Shown: piece after piece, positions 24,790 to 32,312 of the stretch
How positions within the stretch are numbered: position 1 is the first letter of the stretch
Layout: each line of letters opens with the position of its first letter
Virus record (IMG/VR): IMGVR_UViG_3300009159_000086
Location: 1-55,442 of that record
Direction: 5' to 3' (one strand)
DNA length: 55,442 nucleotides
Source: a virus
Translations under genes and position numbers: made by a program
The notes under the pieces: generated by a model
Seen by the model: the letters and a program-made list of their open reading frames with translations, nothing else
Told to the model about the DNA's origin: nothing
The model's database searches: none

Positions 24790-25029
24790 TTGGCTACTGA
24801 TAATCGTGAGCCTTGGGAGCATCTCAAGGGTATTTCTGTCACTGTTCGCAATAATGATGTGAACGGTGCTTTGCGCATTTTGAAAAAGAAAGTTCAGCGT
24901 GAGAACCTTATGCGGGATCTTGCTGAACGTGAACATTACACTAAGCCTTCTATCAAGCGTCGACTCAAGCATCAGCAAGCCGTCATTCGCTGGAAAAAAA
25001 AGCAGGCTGAAACAGCTGAAATGCTCTAA
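24790..25029 (+). CDS. rpsU: Ribosomal protein bS21 homologue
   Basis: A 79-aa protein. Residues about 14-70 match bS21: GISVTVRNNDVNGALRILKKKVQREN (bacterial: V-VRENE-FD-ALRRFKR), then LAEREHYTKPSIKRRLKHQQAVIRWKKK (bacterial [21 protein letters not shown]). bS21 sits near the mRNA 3'-anti-SD site and aids initiation; phage copies can enter host ribosomes. No ATG is available at the N-terminus: GGAG at 24779-24782 is 7 nt from a TTG at 24790, which is taken as the start. The N-terminal extension (ATDNREPWEH) is not part of the core family. Confidence 0.85.
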   Translation: MATDNREPWEHLKGISVTVRNNDVNGALRILKKKVQRENLMRDLAEREHYTKPSIKRRLKHQQAVIRWKKKQAETAEML

Positions 25030-25068
25030 CGTGAGCATATATAATAACATAATCACTTTGGAGTAATA

Positions 25069-25932
25069 ATGTCAACATTTGAAGTTTCGGTATCTATTGA
25101 AGAACTAAGAAAGCGCAAAATCTTTATCGCTACACCAATGTACGGAGGAGTTTGTGGTGGTCAGTATTGCAAATCTACTGCTGATTTGTCTTCTATGGCA
25201 GCTCAGTATGGGATGGATGTTAGGTTCTTTTACTTATTCAATGAATCACTAATCACTCGTGCGCGAAATTACCTCGTGGACGAATTTTTGCGTTCTGATT
25301 GCACGCATCTCATGTTCATCGACTCGGACATTGGGTTCGACCCTAATGACGTTATCGCGCTTTCTGTTATCGCAGCCGAAGGCACTGATAAGGAAATCGT
25401 ATGCGGCCCATATCCTAAGAAGTGTATCGCTTGGGAAAAGATCGTACGCGCAGTCGATAAGGGTTTCGCCGACAAGAATCCTGAGAATCTTGAGAAGTAC
25501 GTTGGCGACTACGTCTTCAATCCCAAGGAAGGCACTGGGTCTATCCCACTCGACGAGCCAGTAGAAGTGCTGGAAGGTGGAACAGGCTTTATGATGATTC
25601 AGCGCAGCGCATTCGAAAAGTTCCAGGCTGCGTATCCTCAATATATGTATCTTCCCGATCATGTTCGTACTGAACATTTCGATGGCACTCGTGAAATCCT
25701 TATGGCCTTCCAGGCTGAAGTTGATCCCAAGTCCAAGCGTTATCTTTCTGAGGACTATTGGTTCTGCCAGAAGATGTGGGATATCAACGTGAAAACTTGG
25801 TTGTGTCCTTGGATGAAGTTGCAGCATACTGGTGCGTATGTGTTCGGCGGTTCGTTGATTGACTTGGCTCAAATTGGCGCTGGTGCTACTGCTGACGAGT
25901 CATCTATGCCACGCAAGATCGGTAAGAAGTGA
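25069..25932 (+). CDS. GT-A family glycosyltransferase-like protein
   Basis: A 287-aa protein. It has IFIATPMYGGVCGGQY near residue 19, RARNYLVDEFLRSDCTHLMFIDSDIGF (about 63-90) with a DxD-type DSD metal/nucleotide-sugar motif, then GGTGFMMIQRSAFEKF and a late SEDYWFCQKMW acceptor-site-like segment. This is the architecture of GT-A (Anp1/GT2-like) glycosyltransferases found in many phages. Possible substrates are modified phage DNA bases or host glycans; neither is shown. It lies just upstream of the clamp gene in the replication cluster. Confidence 0.75.
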   Translation: MSTFEVSVSIEELRKRKIFIATPMYGGVCGGQYCKSTADLSSMAAQYGMDVRFFYLFNESLITRARNYLVDEFLRSDCTHLMFIDSDIGFDPNDVIALSVIAAEGTDKEIVCGPYPKKCIAWEKIVRAVDKGFADKNPENLEKYVGDYVFNPKEGTGSIPLDEPVEVLEGGTGFMMIQRSAFEKFQAAYPQYMYLPDHVRTEHFDGTREILMAFQAEVDPKSKRYLSEDYWFCQKMWDINVKTWLCPWMKLQHTGAYVFGGSLIDLAQIGAGATADESSMPRKIGKK

Positions 25933-25933
25933 C

Positions 25934-25962
25934 TTGACGATCTCCCTAAACTATGATACTAT
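25934..25962 (+). promoter_or_regulatory. Early promoter of clamp gene 45
   Basis: TTGACG (25934-25939), 17 bp, TACTAT (25957-25962), beginning 2 nt after the upstream stop codon. AGGAG follows at 25971-25975. Confidence 0.75.
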
Positions 25963-25980
25963 TGAATGATAGGAGTAAAC

Positions 25981-26649
25981 ATGATGAAGCTATCTAAAGA
26001 AACTACGGAAATCCTAAAGAACTTTGCAGCGATCAACCCATCGCTCATCTTTCAGCCTGGTTCAGTTCAAAAGACTGTCAGTCCACAAAAGACTGTTCTC
26101 GCTAAGGCTAATATCAGCGAGAGCATCGCTACCGAGTTCGCTATCTATGACCTTTCACAGTTCATCAGCACTGTGTCTATGTTCGAAGACCCCGACCTCA
26201 ACTTCGGTGCCGAGTCTGTCGTTATCAGCAATGGCAAGGCAAGAACTACTCTGCGTTATGCGAAGAGCGACCTTATTCAAGCTCCTCCTGCTAAGGAAAT
26301 CAACCTTCCTTCTACGGAGATTTCTTTCACGCTTGAGGCTGGTGCTCTTCAGAGTGCATTGCGCGCCGCTGGTGTGCTTGGATTGCCTGAGCTTGGTCTA
26401 GTTGGTAAGAACGGCAAGGCTTATCTCACTGCGCTTGACTCGAAGAACGAAGGTTCAAACACTTTCGAGTACGAGGTCGGTGAAGCTGCGGCGAACTATC
26501 GTATGGTCTTCAAGATTGATAATCTCAAGATTCTTAATCGCGAGTACGAGGTTCGAGTTTCTGCTAAGGGAATCTCGCATTTCAAGTCGAAGACTGGGGA
26601 TGTTGAATACTGGATTGCCACTGAGCAAGGCAGCAAGTACGGTGACTAA
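25981..26649 (+). CDS. 45: Sliding clamp gp45
   Basis: A 222-aa trimeric processivity clamp, also the activator of late transcription with gp55. The N-terminus KLSKETTEILKNFAAINPS matches T4 gp45 (KLSKDTTALLKNFATINSG). FAIYDLSQFISTVSMF and the C-terminal VEYWIATE are further matches. Length is near T4's 228 aa. AGGAG at 25971-25975 serves ATG 25981 or 25984; the latter gives the T4-like MKLSK start. An upstream in-frame ATG at 25966 is before the Shine-Dalgarno sequence and unlikely. A terminator follows. Confidence 0.93.
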   Translation: MMKLSKETTEILKNFAAINPSLIFQPGSVQKTVSPQKTVLAKANISESIATEFAIYDLSQFISTVSMFEDPDLNFGAESVVISNGKARTTLRYAKSDLIQAPPAKEINLPSTEISFTLEAGALQSALRAAGVLGLPELGLVGKNGKAYLTALDSKNEGSNTFEYEVGEAAANYRMVFKIDNLKILNREYEVRVSAKGISHFKSKTGDVEYWIATEQGSKYGD

Positions 26650-26653
26650 TATA

Positions 26654-26680
26654 GGGGAGCTTCGGCTCCCCTTCCTACTT
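26654..26680 (+). terminator. Hairpin with TTCG tetraloop after gene 45
   Basis: GGGGAGC-TTCG-GCTCCCC (26654-26671), a very stable stem, followed by TTCCTACTTTT. It may attenuate transcription into gene 44, keeping the clamp more abundant than its loader. Confidence 0.8.
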
Positions 26681-26696
26681 TTGATATGGAGCCATG

Positions 26697-27635
26697 ATGC
26701 GCGAAGAATTCCTCTGGGTTGAAAAGTATCGTCCTCATAAAATCGCAGATTGTGTTCTGCCTGATAACCTAAAGACCACGTTTCAAAAATTCGTAGACGA
26801 TGGCAATATTCCTAATCTACTTCTGAGCGGAACAGCAGGAGTCGGTAAGACTACTGTTGCTCGTGCTATGCTTGATGAAATCGACGCCGACTATATCATT
26901 ATCAACGGATCTATGAATGGAAATATCGACACTCTTCGCAACGATATTCGAAACTTTGCTGCAACCGTATCGTTCGGCGGCGGCAGAAAGTATGTTATCC
27001 TTGATGAGTCTGATTACCTTAACGCTAATTCCACTCAACCTGCTCTTCGCAATTTTATGGAAGAGTTCTCGTCTAACTGTGGTTTTATCCTTACATGTAA
27101 TTTTATCAATCGTATCATCGATCCTTTGCATTCTCGCTGCTCTGTAATTGAGTTCAAGATTGGTAATAAAGAAAAGGCGACGCTCGCTAAGGAATTCCTC
27201 TCACGTGCGTGCGGAATCCTGGATCAAGAGAACGTCACCTACGATAAGAAGGTTGTTGCCGAAGTTATCATGAAGCACTTCCCCGATTGGCGTCGTGTTC
27301 TCAATGAGTTACAGCGTTATGGAACTTCTGGTAACATTGATGCTGGTATTCTTGCGTCGGTTGACAACGTAGAAATCAAGGAACTCGTCAAGTATCTCAA
27401 GGCTCGCGAGTTTGAGAATATGCGTAAGTGGGTCGGACAGAACGCTAGTATGGACGTGAACGTTCTGTTCCGTAGGCTTTACGACGCATCGAGTGCTATC
27501 CTTAAGCCTGAGTCTATTCCCGCGCTCGTGCTCGCGCTCGCGGACTATCAGTATAAGGCTGCGTTCGTGGTGGATCAGGAAATCAATATGTCCGCCTGTA
27601 TGACCCAAATCATGATGGACTGCGAATTCAAGTGA
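26697..27635 (+). CDS. 44: Clamp loader large subunit gp44
   Basis: A 312-aa AAA+ ATPase. It has WVEKYRPHKIADCVLP at the N-terminus, Walker A SGTAGVGKTT near residue 45, Walker B YVILDESD near 101, sensor-1 ILTCNFINRI near 130 and the SRC motif HSRCSVIEF with an arginine finger. It forms the loader with gp62 (encoded at 29278). It is close to T4 gp44 (319 aa). ATG 26697 is preferred to 26694 by spacing from GGAG. Gene order 45-44 matches T4. Confidence 0.95.
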   Translation: MREEFLWVEKYRPHKIADCVLPDNLKTTFQKFVDDGNIPNLLLSGTAGVGKTTVARAMLDEIDADYIIINGSMNGNIDTLRNDIRNFAATVSFGGGRKYVILDESDYLNANSTQPALRNFMEEFSSNCGFILTCNFINRIIDPLHSRCSVIEFKIGNKEKATLAKEFLSRACGILDQENVTYDKKVVAEVIMKHFPDWRRVLNELQRYGTSGNIDAGILASVDNVEIKELVKYLKAREFENMRKWVGQNASMDVNVLFRRLYDASSAILKPESIPALVLALADYQYKAAFVVDQEINMSACMTQIMMDCEFK

Positions 27636-28336
27636 TCCCTATCTACATCCCTACTCGTGGCTTAGTGACTACGACCTACGACTCATTGCCTGATGCTCTT
27701 AAGGCTAACGTCGTACTCATGGGACATGATAAGCCTATCGCAGAAAAGCGACAGATCATCCTAGATGGTGCTGTGTCGCTTAATCAACCATTCTTTGTGA
27801 TGGTTGATGATGACTGTACGTTCACACGCTACGAAGATGGCGTATGCACGAATAAGCCTGCTACAGCTGAGGATTTCGCAGTTTTCTATAAGAAGGCTAT
27901 GAAGCTATTCACTCGCTACAATAATCTAGCGATGATCAGCGATCACCCGAGAGCCTTTTCCAATACGGATAAAGATTACTCTGGTGGTTTGAGCAAGTTC
28001 GTGTTACACTATACGGATAGAGTAAAGTCTGCGCGATATGATCGTATTGGCTTATTCGAAGACGTGGATTTCTACCTCCAGCTCGCGCGCGAGGGAAAAG
28101 CCTACGTCAAGCTGAAAAGGCTTGCAACTACGAACGACTCGCAGGACTACGTAGATATCGCCCCAGAACGTTATGAAGGTATCTTTAGAGACTGGGCTGA
28201 TAATTTTCCTAACGTGACTATCGACTGGTCCAAACCATCGGTGTTCGCTGGGAATAAAAAGATACCGGTGACTGTGAGATTCAAGTATAATAAGCTTGCG
28301 TCTCAATCTATCTTTGATATTATGGGAAATATGTGA
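27632..28336 (+). CDS. Putative GT-A glycosyltransferase (TET-associated-like)
   Basis: A 234-aa protein. The N-terminus IPIYIPTRGLVTTTYDSLP, followed by AEKRQIILDGA and FFVMVDDDCTF (a DDD metal motif near residue 65), resembles phage glycosyltransferases of the TAGT type associated with 5-hydroxymethyl-pyrimidine modification. A GLFEDVDFYLQLAREG segment is a plausible acceptor/base region. The GTG start overlaps the gene 44 stop (GTGA), so it is translationally coupled. It is inserted between the two loader genes. DNA-base glycosylation is an inference; no hydroxymethylase gene is in the window. Confidence 0.55.
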   Translation: MIPIYIPTRGLVTTTYDSLPDALKANVVLMGHDKPIAEKRQIILDGAVSLNQPFFVMVDDDCTFTRYEDGVCTNKPATAEDFAVFYKKAMKLFTRYNNLAMISDHPRAFSNTDKDYSGGLSKFVLHYTDRVKSARYDRIGLFEDVDFYLQLAREGKAYVKLKRLATTNDSQDYVDIAPERYEGIFRDWADNFPNVTIDWSKPSVFAGNKKIPVTVRFKYNKLASQSIFDIMGNM

Positions 28337-28899
28337 TGAGTAAGATCAACGAACTCGCTACCCTTATCCAAGAACAAACTCCGTGGCAACCAATTTCTTC
28401 AGTGAATTCGCGTGGTGCTTATCATCCAGGCGTTAAGATGTCTGGCGTGTATCAAATATCGACGCAACAGGTCGACGAATATATTCATGAGGAAATCGGT
28501 TATGTTGGTATGTCCAAGAACGTCGAGGATCGTATCTACGGCGTGAAACTTGGGTTCTACGGCAAGAAAAGCAGCAATCATACGGCTGGAAAATGGTTGA
28601 AGTCGAATGGATTCGACCCTGATACAACCTATTATCGTATCCTTTTCTGTGAAGAAGCACTGAAGGTTGAACGTATCCTACACGAAGCTAATAGGAAAGA
28701 GTTTGGTTGCACATATAAATGGCAGGGAGCTGGTGGAAATCAAGCTGGTCGAGATTTCCAGTTGCAAGAAATGATTAACGAGCTTTCTATTACCTCTATC
28801 GTGGAAGACGTTATTCCTATGGTTGAGCGTAAGATTGGTCGCGAACTCCTTATCGCGCTGATCAATAAAGAAATCACTATTAAGGCTATCGACGAATAA
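28336..28899 (+). CDS. GIY-YIG-like nuclease domain protein
   Basis: A 187-aa protein. Around residue 36 it has SGVYQIS, then EEIGYVGMSKNVEDRI near 53, matching the GIY...YVG core with a following Arg. KVERILHEANRKEFG near 113 supplies the conserved Glu, and WQGAGGN a late Asn. This is the pattern of the GIY-YIG superfamily. It has no obvious DNA-binding tail, so it may be a free-standing homing-type or repair-type nuclease or a degenerate member. ATG 28336 overlaps the previous stop (TGATG); the GTG at 28333 is not preferred. Confidence 0.6.
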   Translation: MSKINELATLIQEQTPWQPISSVNSRGAYHPGVKMSGVYQISTQQVDEYIHEEIGYVGMSKNVEDRIYGVKLGFYGKKSSNHTAGKWLKSNGFDPDTTYYRILFCEEALKVERILHEANRKEFGCTYKWQGAGGNQAGRDFQLQEMINELSITSIVEDVIPMVERKIGRELLIALINKEITIKAIDE

Positions 28900-28910
28900 G
28901 GATATATATT

Positions 28911-29285
28911 ATGAATCGCGCTAACAACGTTCCTGTGATAACTCGCTCTATTCTTCCAACAAATGACAGACAAGTCGTGACCATAGAAGGTACGACTGGA
29001 CCTAATGTGAAATTTTGTGTGAATTGTAATCAGCTCTACTCTATCACGAGCTTTTATCTTCGTGCGCCTAATCGTCTCACTAAAGAAGGTCAGACGAATC
29101 ATGAGCTTAAAAGCAAGTATCATAAATATTCTGTTGTTAAGAACCAAACAGAAAAGCGTTGCATACCTTGTCGTGACGAACAAATTGACGCGAATCGCCG
29201 TAAGCAAACATTCTTGAAAAAGATACGTTCAGGTAAGATACAAGTGATTGGTCCGCTCGATAATCCAGAGCTCTATAATGAGTAA
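28911..29285 (+). CDS. Zinc-ribbon-like hypothetical protein
   Basis: A 124-aa protein with two CxxC pairs (FCVNCNQLY near residue 36 and RCIPCRDEQ near 84) separated by about 48 residues, then a basic helix (DANRRKQTFLKKIRSGK). This suggests one four-Cys zinc site and nucleic-acid binding. It could be an HNH-related or ribbon protein; no catalytic His pair is evident. It overlaps gene 62 by 8 nt, within the 44-62 interval. Confidence 0.55.
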   Translation: MNRANNVPVITRSILPTNDRQVVTIEGTTGPNVKFCVNCNQLYSITSFYLRAPNRLTKEGQTNHELKSKYHKYSVVKNQTEKRCIPCRDEQIDANRRKQTFLKKIRSGKIQVIGPLDNPELYNE

Positions 29286-29670
29286 TCCATTTACCTACGT
29301 TGATAGTGTCAGCTATTCTAAAAAGAACCTGATGAGGGGGTCTGAGAACGACGAGCTTTCAGAAAAAGGATATAAACCTTTTCTAACGAATCGTTCGCTT
29401 TCTTATCACCAAGATTCTGTTCTCTACGCGAACGAAATGAACCTGCGACCGCAGCTCGATAATAAGCAACAATACGAGTATTTACTAAATACTTTGCGGA
29501 AGCGTAAAAGGTTCGCAAAGTGGAAAAAACAAGAACCTGACGCATCCGTTGAAATGATCATGGAGTATTTTGGCTATGGTCGTGCTAAAGCGGAACAAGC
29601 TATGCGCGTATTAACCGATGACCAGTTGACCATGATCGAGAGTGCTCTCGACAAAGGTGGAAAAGGATGA
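29278..29670 (+). CDS. 62: Clamp loader small subunit gp62
   Basis: A 130-aa protein with the pattern of gp62 in environmental T4-like phages: NPFTYVDSVSYSKKNLM, YKPFLTNRSLSYHQDSVLYANEMN, YLLNTLRKRKRFAKWKK and YFGYGRAKAEQAMRVLT. It is shorter than T4 gp62 (187 aa), as usual in that branch. ATG 29278 is used; upstream codons lie within the preceding gene. Its stop overlaps the regA start (GGATGA). It bridges the gp44 AAA+ ring for loading gp45. Confidence 0.85.
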   Translation: MSNPFTYVDSVSYSKKNLMRGSENDELSEKGYKPFLTNRSLSYHQDSVLYANEMNLRPQLDNKQQYEYLLNTLRKRKRFAKWKKQEPDASVEMIMEYFGYGRAKAEQAMRVLTDDQLTMIESALDKGGKG

Positions 29671-30074
29671 ATGCATCGGTTGAAAATATGGTCGAAGTTA
29701 AGCTACGATCAGCAGAAGATTTCCTTAAAATTAGAGAAACATTAACTCGTATCGGGGTCGCATCTCGACGCGATAAGGTGCTGTTTCAATCGTGTCATAT
29801 CCTACACAAACAGGGGCGATACTATATCGTTCACTTTAAAGAACTGTTTGCTCTTGATGGTAAGCCTACAAACTTTTCTGAAGAAGATATGGCTCGTCGT
29901 AATACGATTGCTAATCTGCTCGCCGAATGGGAGCTGATTGATATCGTAAATACTCAACGAACAAACGATATTGTTGCTCCTCTAAACCAGATAAAGATCA
30001 TAGCACACAAAGAAAAAACTGAGTGGAAACTCGAAGCAAAATATAATATCGGGAAGAAACGCACAAACGACTGA
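29667..30074 (+). CDS. regA: Translational repressor RegA
   Basis: A 135-aa protein strongly resembling T4 RegA (122 aa): EVKLRSAEDFLKIRETLTRIGVASRRDKVLFQSCHILHKQGRYYIVHFKELFALDGK and EEDMARRNTIANLLAEWELIDIV. RegA binds early mRNA start regions and blocks their translation. ATG 29667 overlaps the gene 62 stop. Homology with T4 starts at MVEVKL (ATG 29688), so the first 7 residues are an extension or the true start is 29688. It lies next to the loader genes, as in T4. Confidence 0.95.
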   Translation: MNASVENMVEVKLRSAEDFLKIRETLTRIGVASRRDKVLFQSCHILHKQGRYYIVHFKELFALDGKPTNFSEEDMARRNTIANLLAEWELIDIVNTQRTNDIVAPLNQIKIIAHKEKTEWKLEAKYNIGKKRTND

Positions 30075-30082
30075 TATAAATA
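30075..30082 (+). promoter_or_regulatory. T4-type late promoter (TATAAATA)
   Basis: An exact late box directly after the regA stop, 57 nt upstream of the Hsp20 gene. Confidence 0.7.
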
Positions 30083-30139
30083 AAACCGTGATGCCCTCGG
30101 GGTCGCATAACACAACCTTGCTTAACAGGAGGCAATATA

Positions 30140-30595
30140 ATGACTAAAGAATACGCACAACTTCCTTCGCCTTTCACTTCTTTTGATCCATTCTCTGTCG
30201 GTTTCGACAAGACATTCAAGCTGCTATCTTCGCAGTTGGATGGTATCGGTAAGAACCTTCCTGGATATCCCCCATATAATATCAAGAAGGTCGATGATAA
30301 CAAGTATGTTATCGAAATGGCGGTTGCGGGTTTCGCAAAGACAGACATCGAGCTGACTCTCGATGGTGGTAAGCTAACCATTGCTGGTAAGACTAAGGAT
30401 GCCAGCGATATGGATAAGGCTACCGAATACTACTTCTACAAGGGAATCGCAGAGCGTGCGTTCAATCGTACCTTCACTCTTGCTGATACTGTAGAAGTTA
30501 AGAACGCCGAGTTGATGAACGGCATTCTTAAGGTCTGGCTGGAAAACTTTATTCCTGAGAACCAGAAACCTAAGAAAATCGAAATCAAGGACTAA
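30140..30595 (+). CDS. Small heat shock protein (Hsp20/IbpA-like)
   Basis: A 151-aa ATP-independent holdase. The N-terminal arm (about 45 residues) is Phe/Pro-rich (SPFTSFDPFSVGFDKTF). The alpha-crystallin domain (about 50-140) has PPYNIKKVDDNKYVIEMAVAGF, LTIAGKTK, YKGIAERAFNRTFTLADTVEV and AELMNGILKVWLE. T4-like phages of aquatic bacteria often carry such a gene, thought to help scaffold or capsid folding. It is preceded by a late promoter and AGGAGG, and followed by a terminator-like hairpin. Confidence 0.92.
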   Translation: MTKEYAQLPSPFTSFDPFSVGFDKTFKLLSSQLDGIGKNLPGYPPYNIKKVDDNKYVIEMAVAGFAKTDIELTLDGGKLTIAGKTKDASDMDKATEYYFYKGIAERAFNRTFTLADTVEVKNAELMNGILKVWLENFIPENQKPKKIEIKD

Positions 30596-30623
30596 TTAAA
30601 ACCCATTGAGATTTTCGTAATGC

Positions 30624-30649
30624 AGCGGGCTGGGAAACTAGCCCGCTTT
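30624..30649 (+). terminator. Hairpin terminator after hsp20
   Basis: An 8-bp stem AGCGGGCT / AGCCCGCT with an 8-nt loop and a short TT-rich tail. Termination may be partial because the T-run is weak. Confidence 0.6.
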
Positions 30650-30669
30650 ATCTGTTTCAGGAGACACAT

Positions 30670-30819
30670 ATGCTAGAATGGTACAAAAGAACACGTCGAT
30701 ATTACTCTGTAGTCACAGAACTTAATAATTTAAACGATAAAGAACTCGCAGACATTGGATTAACTCGTGGCGAAATCGTTTTCGTTGCATTAGAAATGTA
30801 TGCCAAACATGAAATCTAA
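30670..30819 (+). CDS. DUF1127-like small protein
   Basis: A 49-aa protein. Residues 9-35 (RRYYSVVTELNNLNDKELADIGLTRGEI) fit the DUF1127 core (R-ELxxLsDreLxDIGltRxdI), a tiny Arg-rich domain very common in alphaproteobacteria and linked there to phosphate/C-metabolism and RNA regulation. AGGAG is 6 nt before the ATG. The protein sits between Hsp20 and endolysin. It is probably acquired from the host lineage; its function in the phage is unknown. Confidence 0.7.
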   Translation: MLEWYKRTRRYYSVVTELNNLNDKELADIGLTRGEIVFVALEMYAKHEI

Positions 30820-30825
30820 TAAATA
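30818..30825 (+). promoter_or_regulatory. Probable late promoter box (AATAAATA)
   Basis: A late -10 variant overlapping the stop codon of the DUF1127-like gene, 19 nt before the endolysin ATG. Confidence 0.45.
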
Positions 30826-30844
30826 GCGTCAAAAGGAGGCCATC

Positions 30845-31462
30845 ATGGCACTAGTGACGTTTGATCAGCTTAACGAATTTTTCGAAGACACTTCTGAGAA
30901 TATTGTTCAAAACTATGTAGAACCACTCAACGAAGTATTAGAATTCTACGAAATCAATAACAAGAATAGAATTTCGATGTTTCTTGCTCAGGTAGGGCAC
31001 GAATCGGGTGGATTGTCTATCATTAAGGAAAACCTTAACTATTCAGCTGATCGTCTGAAAGTTATTTTCCCTAAGTATTTTCGTGGAGTTGACGTTAGTG
31101 GATACGCAAAAAATCCTAGAGCGATTGCTAATCGTGTGTATGCTAATCGCATGGGCAATGGTGATGAAAATTCTGGTGATGGTTTTCGTTACTGTGGGCG
31201 TGGTCTCATTCAATTAACAGGTAAGTCTAACTATACTGCTTTTGCGCAAGACATGAACATGTCACTCGAAGAAGCTACTGAATGGCTTAACGAATACGAA
31301 GGAGCTACCTGGAGCGCTGGTTGGTTCTGGGATTCCCGTGAGCTTAATCAATGGGCTGATAAGGGTGATATCCTAACTGTAACTAAGAAAATCAATGGTG
31401 GAACTATAGGTCTGGAAGACCGCAAATCTCATTATGAAGCTGCACTAGAAATTTTTTCATAA
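30845..31462 (+). CDS. Endolysin, glycoside hydrolase family 19-like
   Basis: A 205-aa chitinase-class-I/GH19-type muramidase-like lysin that degrades peptidoglycan at the end of infection. The catalytic region is visible: FLAQVGHESGGL with the candidate Glu near residue 53, YANRMGNGDENSGDGFRYCGRGLIQLTGKSNY near 98-130 (second acid region), and GWFWDSRELNQWAD with KKINGG near the end. No signal peptide, so it needs the holin encoded 10 nt downstream. Strong AAAAGGAGG ribosome-binding site. Confidence 0.92.
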   Translation: MALVTFDQLNEFFEDTSENIVQNYVEPLNEVLEFYEINNKNRISMFLAQVGHESGGLSIIKENLNYSADRLKVIFPKYFRGVDVSGYAKNPRAIANRVYANRMGNGDENSGDGFRYCGRGLIQLTGKSNYTAFAQDMNMSLEEATEWLNEYEGATWSAGWFWDSRELNQWADKGDILTVTKKINGGTIGLEDRKSHYEAALEIFS

Positions 31463-31471
31463 GGAGATATT

Positions 31472-31942
31472 ATGCCTAAGTTCGGATTACCAGACGAAGA
31501 CGCATTACCAAAGCCAGCTATGGATCAGTTGCCACCTGCTACTAAGGGAGCAGCAGCTGCTATTCCATCTACATATGTAGACACGATGCCTCGTGCAGCT
31601 GCTCCTGCTCCTGCAATGCAACTTTCTGAAGCAGCTCAGCTTGCTAAGATTGAACTGGAAAAGAAACAGTGGGAAGCAGAAAACGCAAAGCAGAATGAAG
31701 ACTGGATGGTTAAGAAATGGCGTCCCGCTATGGGTTGGTGTTATATGGTTATCTGTTGCCTTGATATGGCCATATTCCCAGTCATGTGGAACGTTGTGCA
31801 AGTGCTTACTAAAGCTCCTATCACTCAGTGGAATCCACTCACGCTGCAAGGCGCTGGTCTATTCCACTTAGCTATGGGTGCAGTTCTTGGTATTGCAGCT
31901 TGGTCTAGAGGACAAGAAAAGATTCAAGGCGTGACAAAGTAA
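31472..31942 (+). CDS. Holin, GTA-type 3TM family
   Basis: A 156-aa protein. The N-terminal 75 residues are Ala/Pro-rich and hydrophilic. Residues about 80-155 hold WRPAMGWCYMVICCLDMAIFPVMW, QWNPLTLQGAGLFHLAMGAVLGIAAW and SRGQEK, the pattern of the 3TM holin family first noted in alphaproteobacterial gene transfer agents. It directly follows the endolysin gene, supporting a lysis role. A second holin-like gene lies at 51054. Confidence 0.75.
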   Translation: MPKFGLPDEDALPKPAMDQLPPATKGAAAAIPSTYVDTMPRAAAPAPAMQLSEAAQLAKIELEKKQWEAENAKQNEDWMVKKWRPAMGWCYMVICCLDMAIFPVMWNVVQVLTKAPITQWNPLTLQGAGLFHLAMGAVLGIAAWSRGQEKIQGVTK

Positions 31943-31951
31943 GGAAGTGAA

Positions 31952-32293
31952 ATGAATATTAATCCTATGAATATGAATGATGAGAATCGCAATACAACTG
32001 TCATGATGCTGCGTTTGCTTAATGGTGATGAAATCGTAGGTAAGGTTGGTGTTGCTGGCAATATGATTAGAGTTCTTAAGCCAGCAGCAGTAATGCTAAA
32101 TCCAGGTCCAGGTGGCAAAGCTCAAATGGCTCTAGTAGATTTCATCCCGATGGCTCGTACTAAGGAAATTATTCTAGATCCTCGTAATGTTATGTTCACA
32201 TACGAACCAGATGACCAAATCGAATCTGCTTACAATCAGAATTTCGGTTCAGGGCTTGTGCTTCCTAAGAAAGGAATCTTGACAACTGTGTAG
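31952..32293 (+). CDS. Sm-like (Lsm-fold) small protein
   Basis: A 113-aa protein. TVMMLRLLNGDEIVGKVGVAGNMIRVLKPAAVML, VDFIPMARTKEIILDPRNVMFTYEP and IESAYNQNFGSG form the five-strand pattern of the phage Lsm/Hfq-like family. A paralogue-like protein is at 13446. RNA binding is possible but unproven. The last codons contain the -35 box of the DNA polymerase promoter, and its TAG lies in that promoter's spacer. Confidence 0.55.
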   Translation: MNINPMNMNDENRNTTVMMLRLLNGDEIVGKVGVAGNMIRVLKPAAVMLNPGPGGKAQMALVDFIPMARTKEIILDPRNVMFTYEPDDQIESAYNQNFGSGLVLPKKGILTTV

Positions 32294-32307
32294 TATCGTG
32301 GTACTAT
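32279..32307 (+). promoter_or_regulatory. Early promoter of DNA polymerase gene
   Basis: TTGACA (32279-32284) inside the upstream gene, 17 bp, TACTAT (32302-32307). The -10 box ends 5 nt before the gene 43 ATG and no Shine-Dalgarno sequence is present. Confidence 0.82.
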
Positions 32308-32312
32308 AAGAT

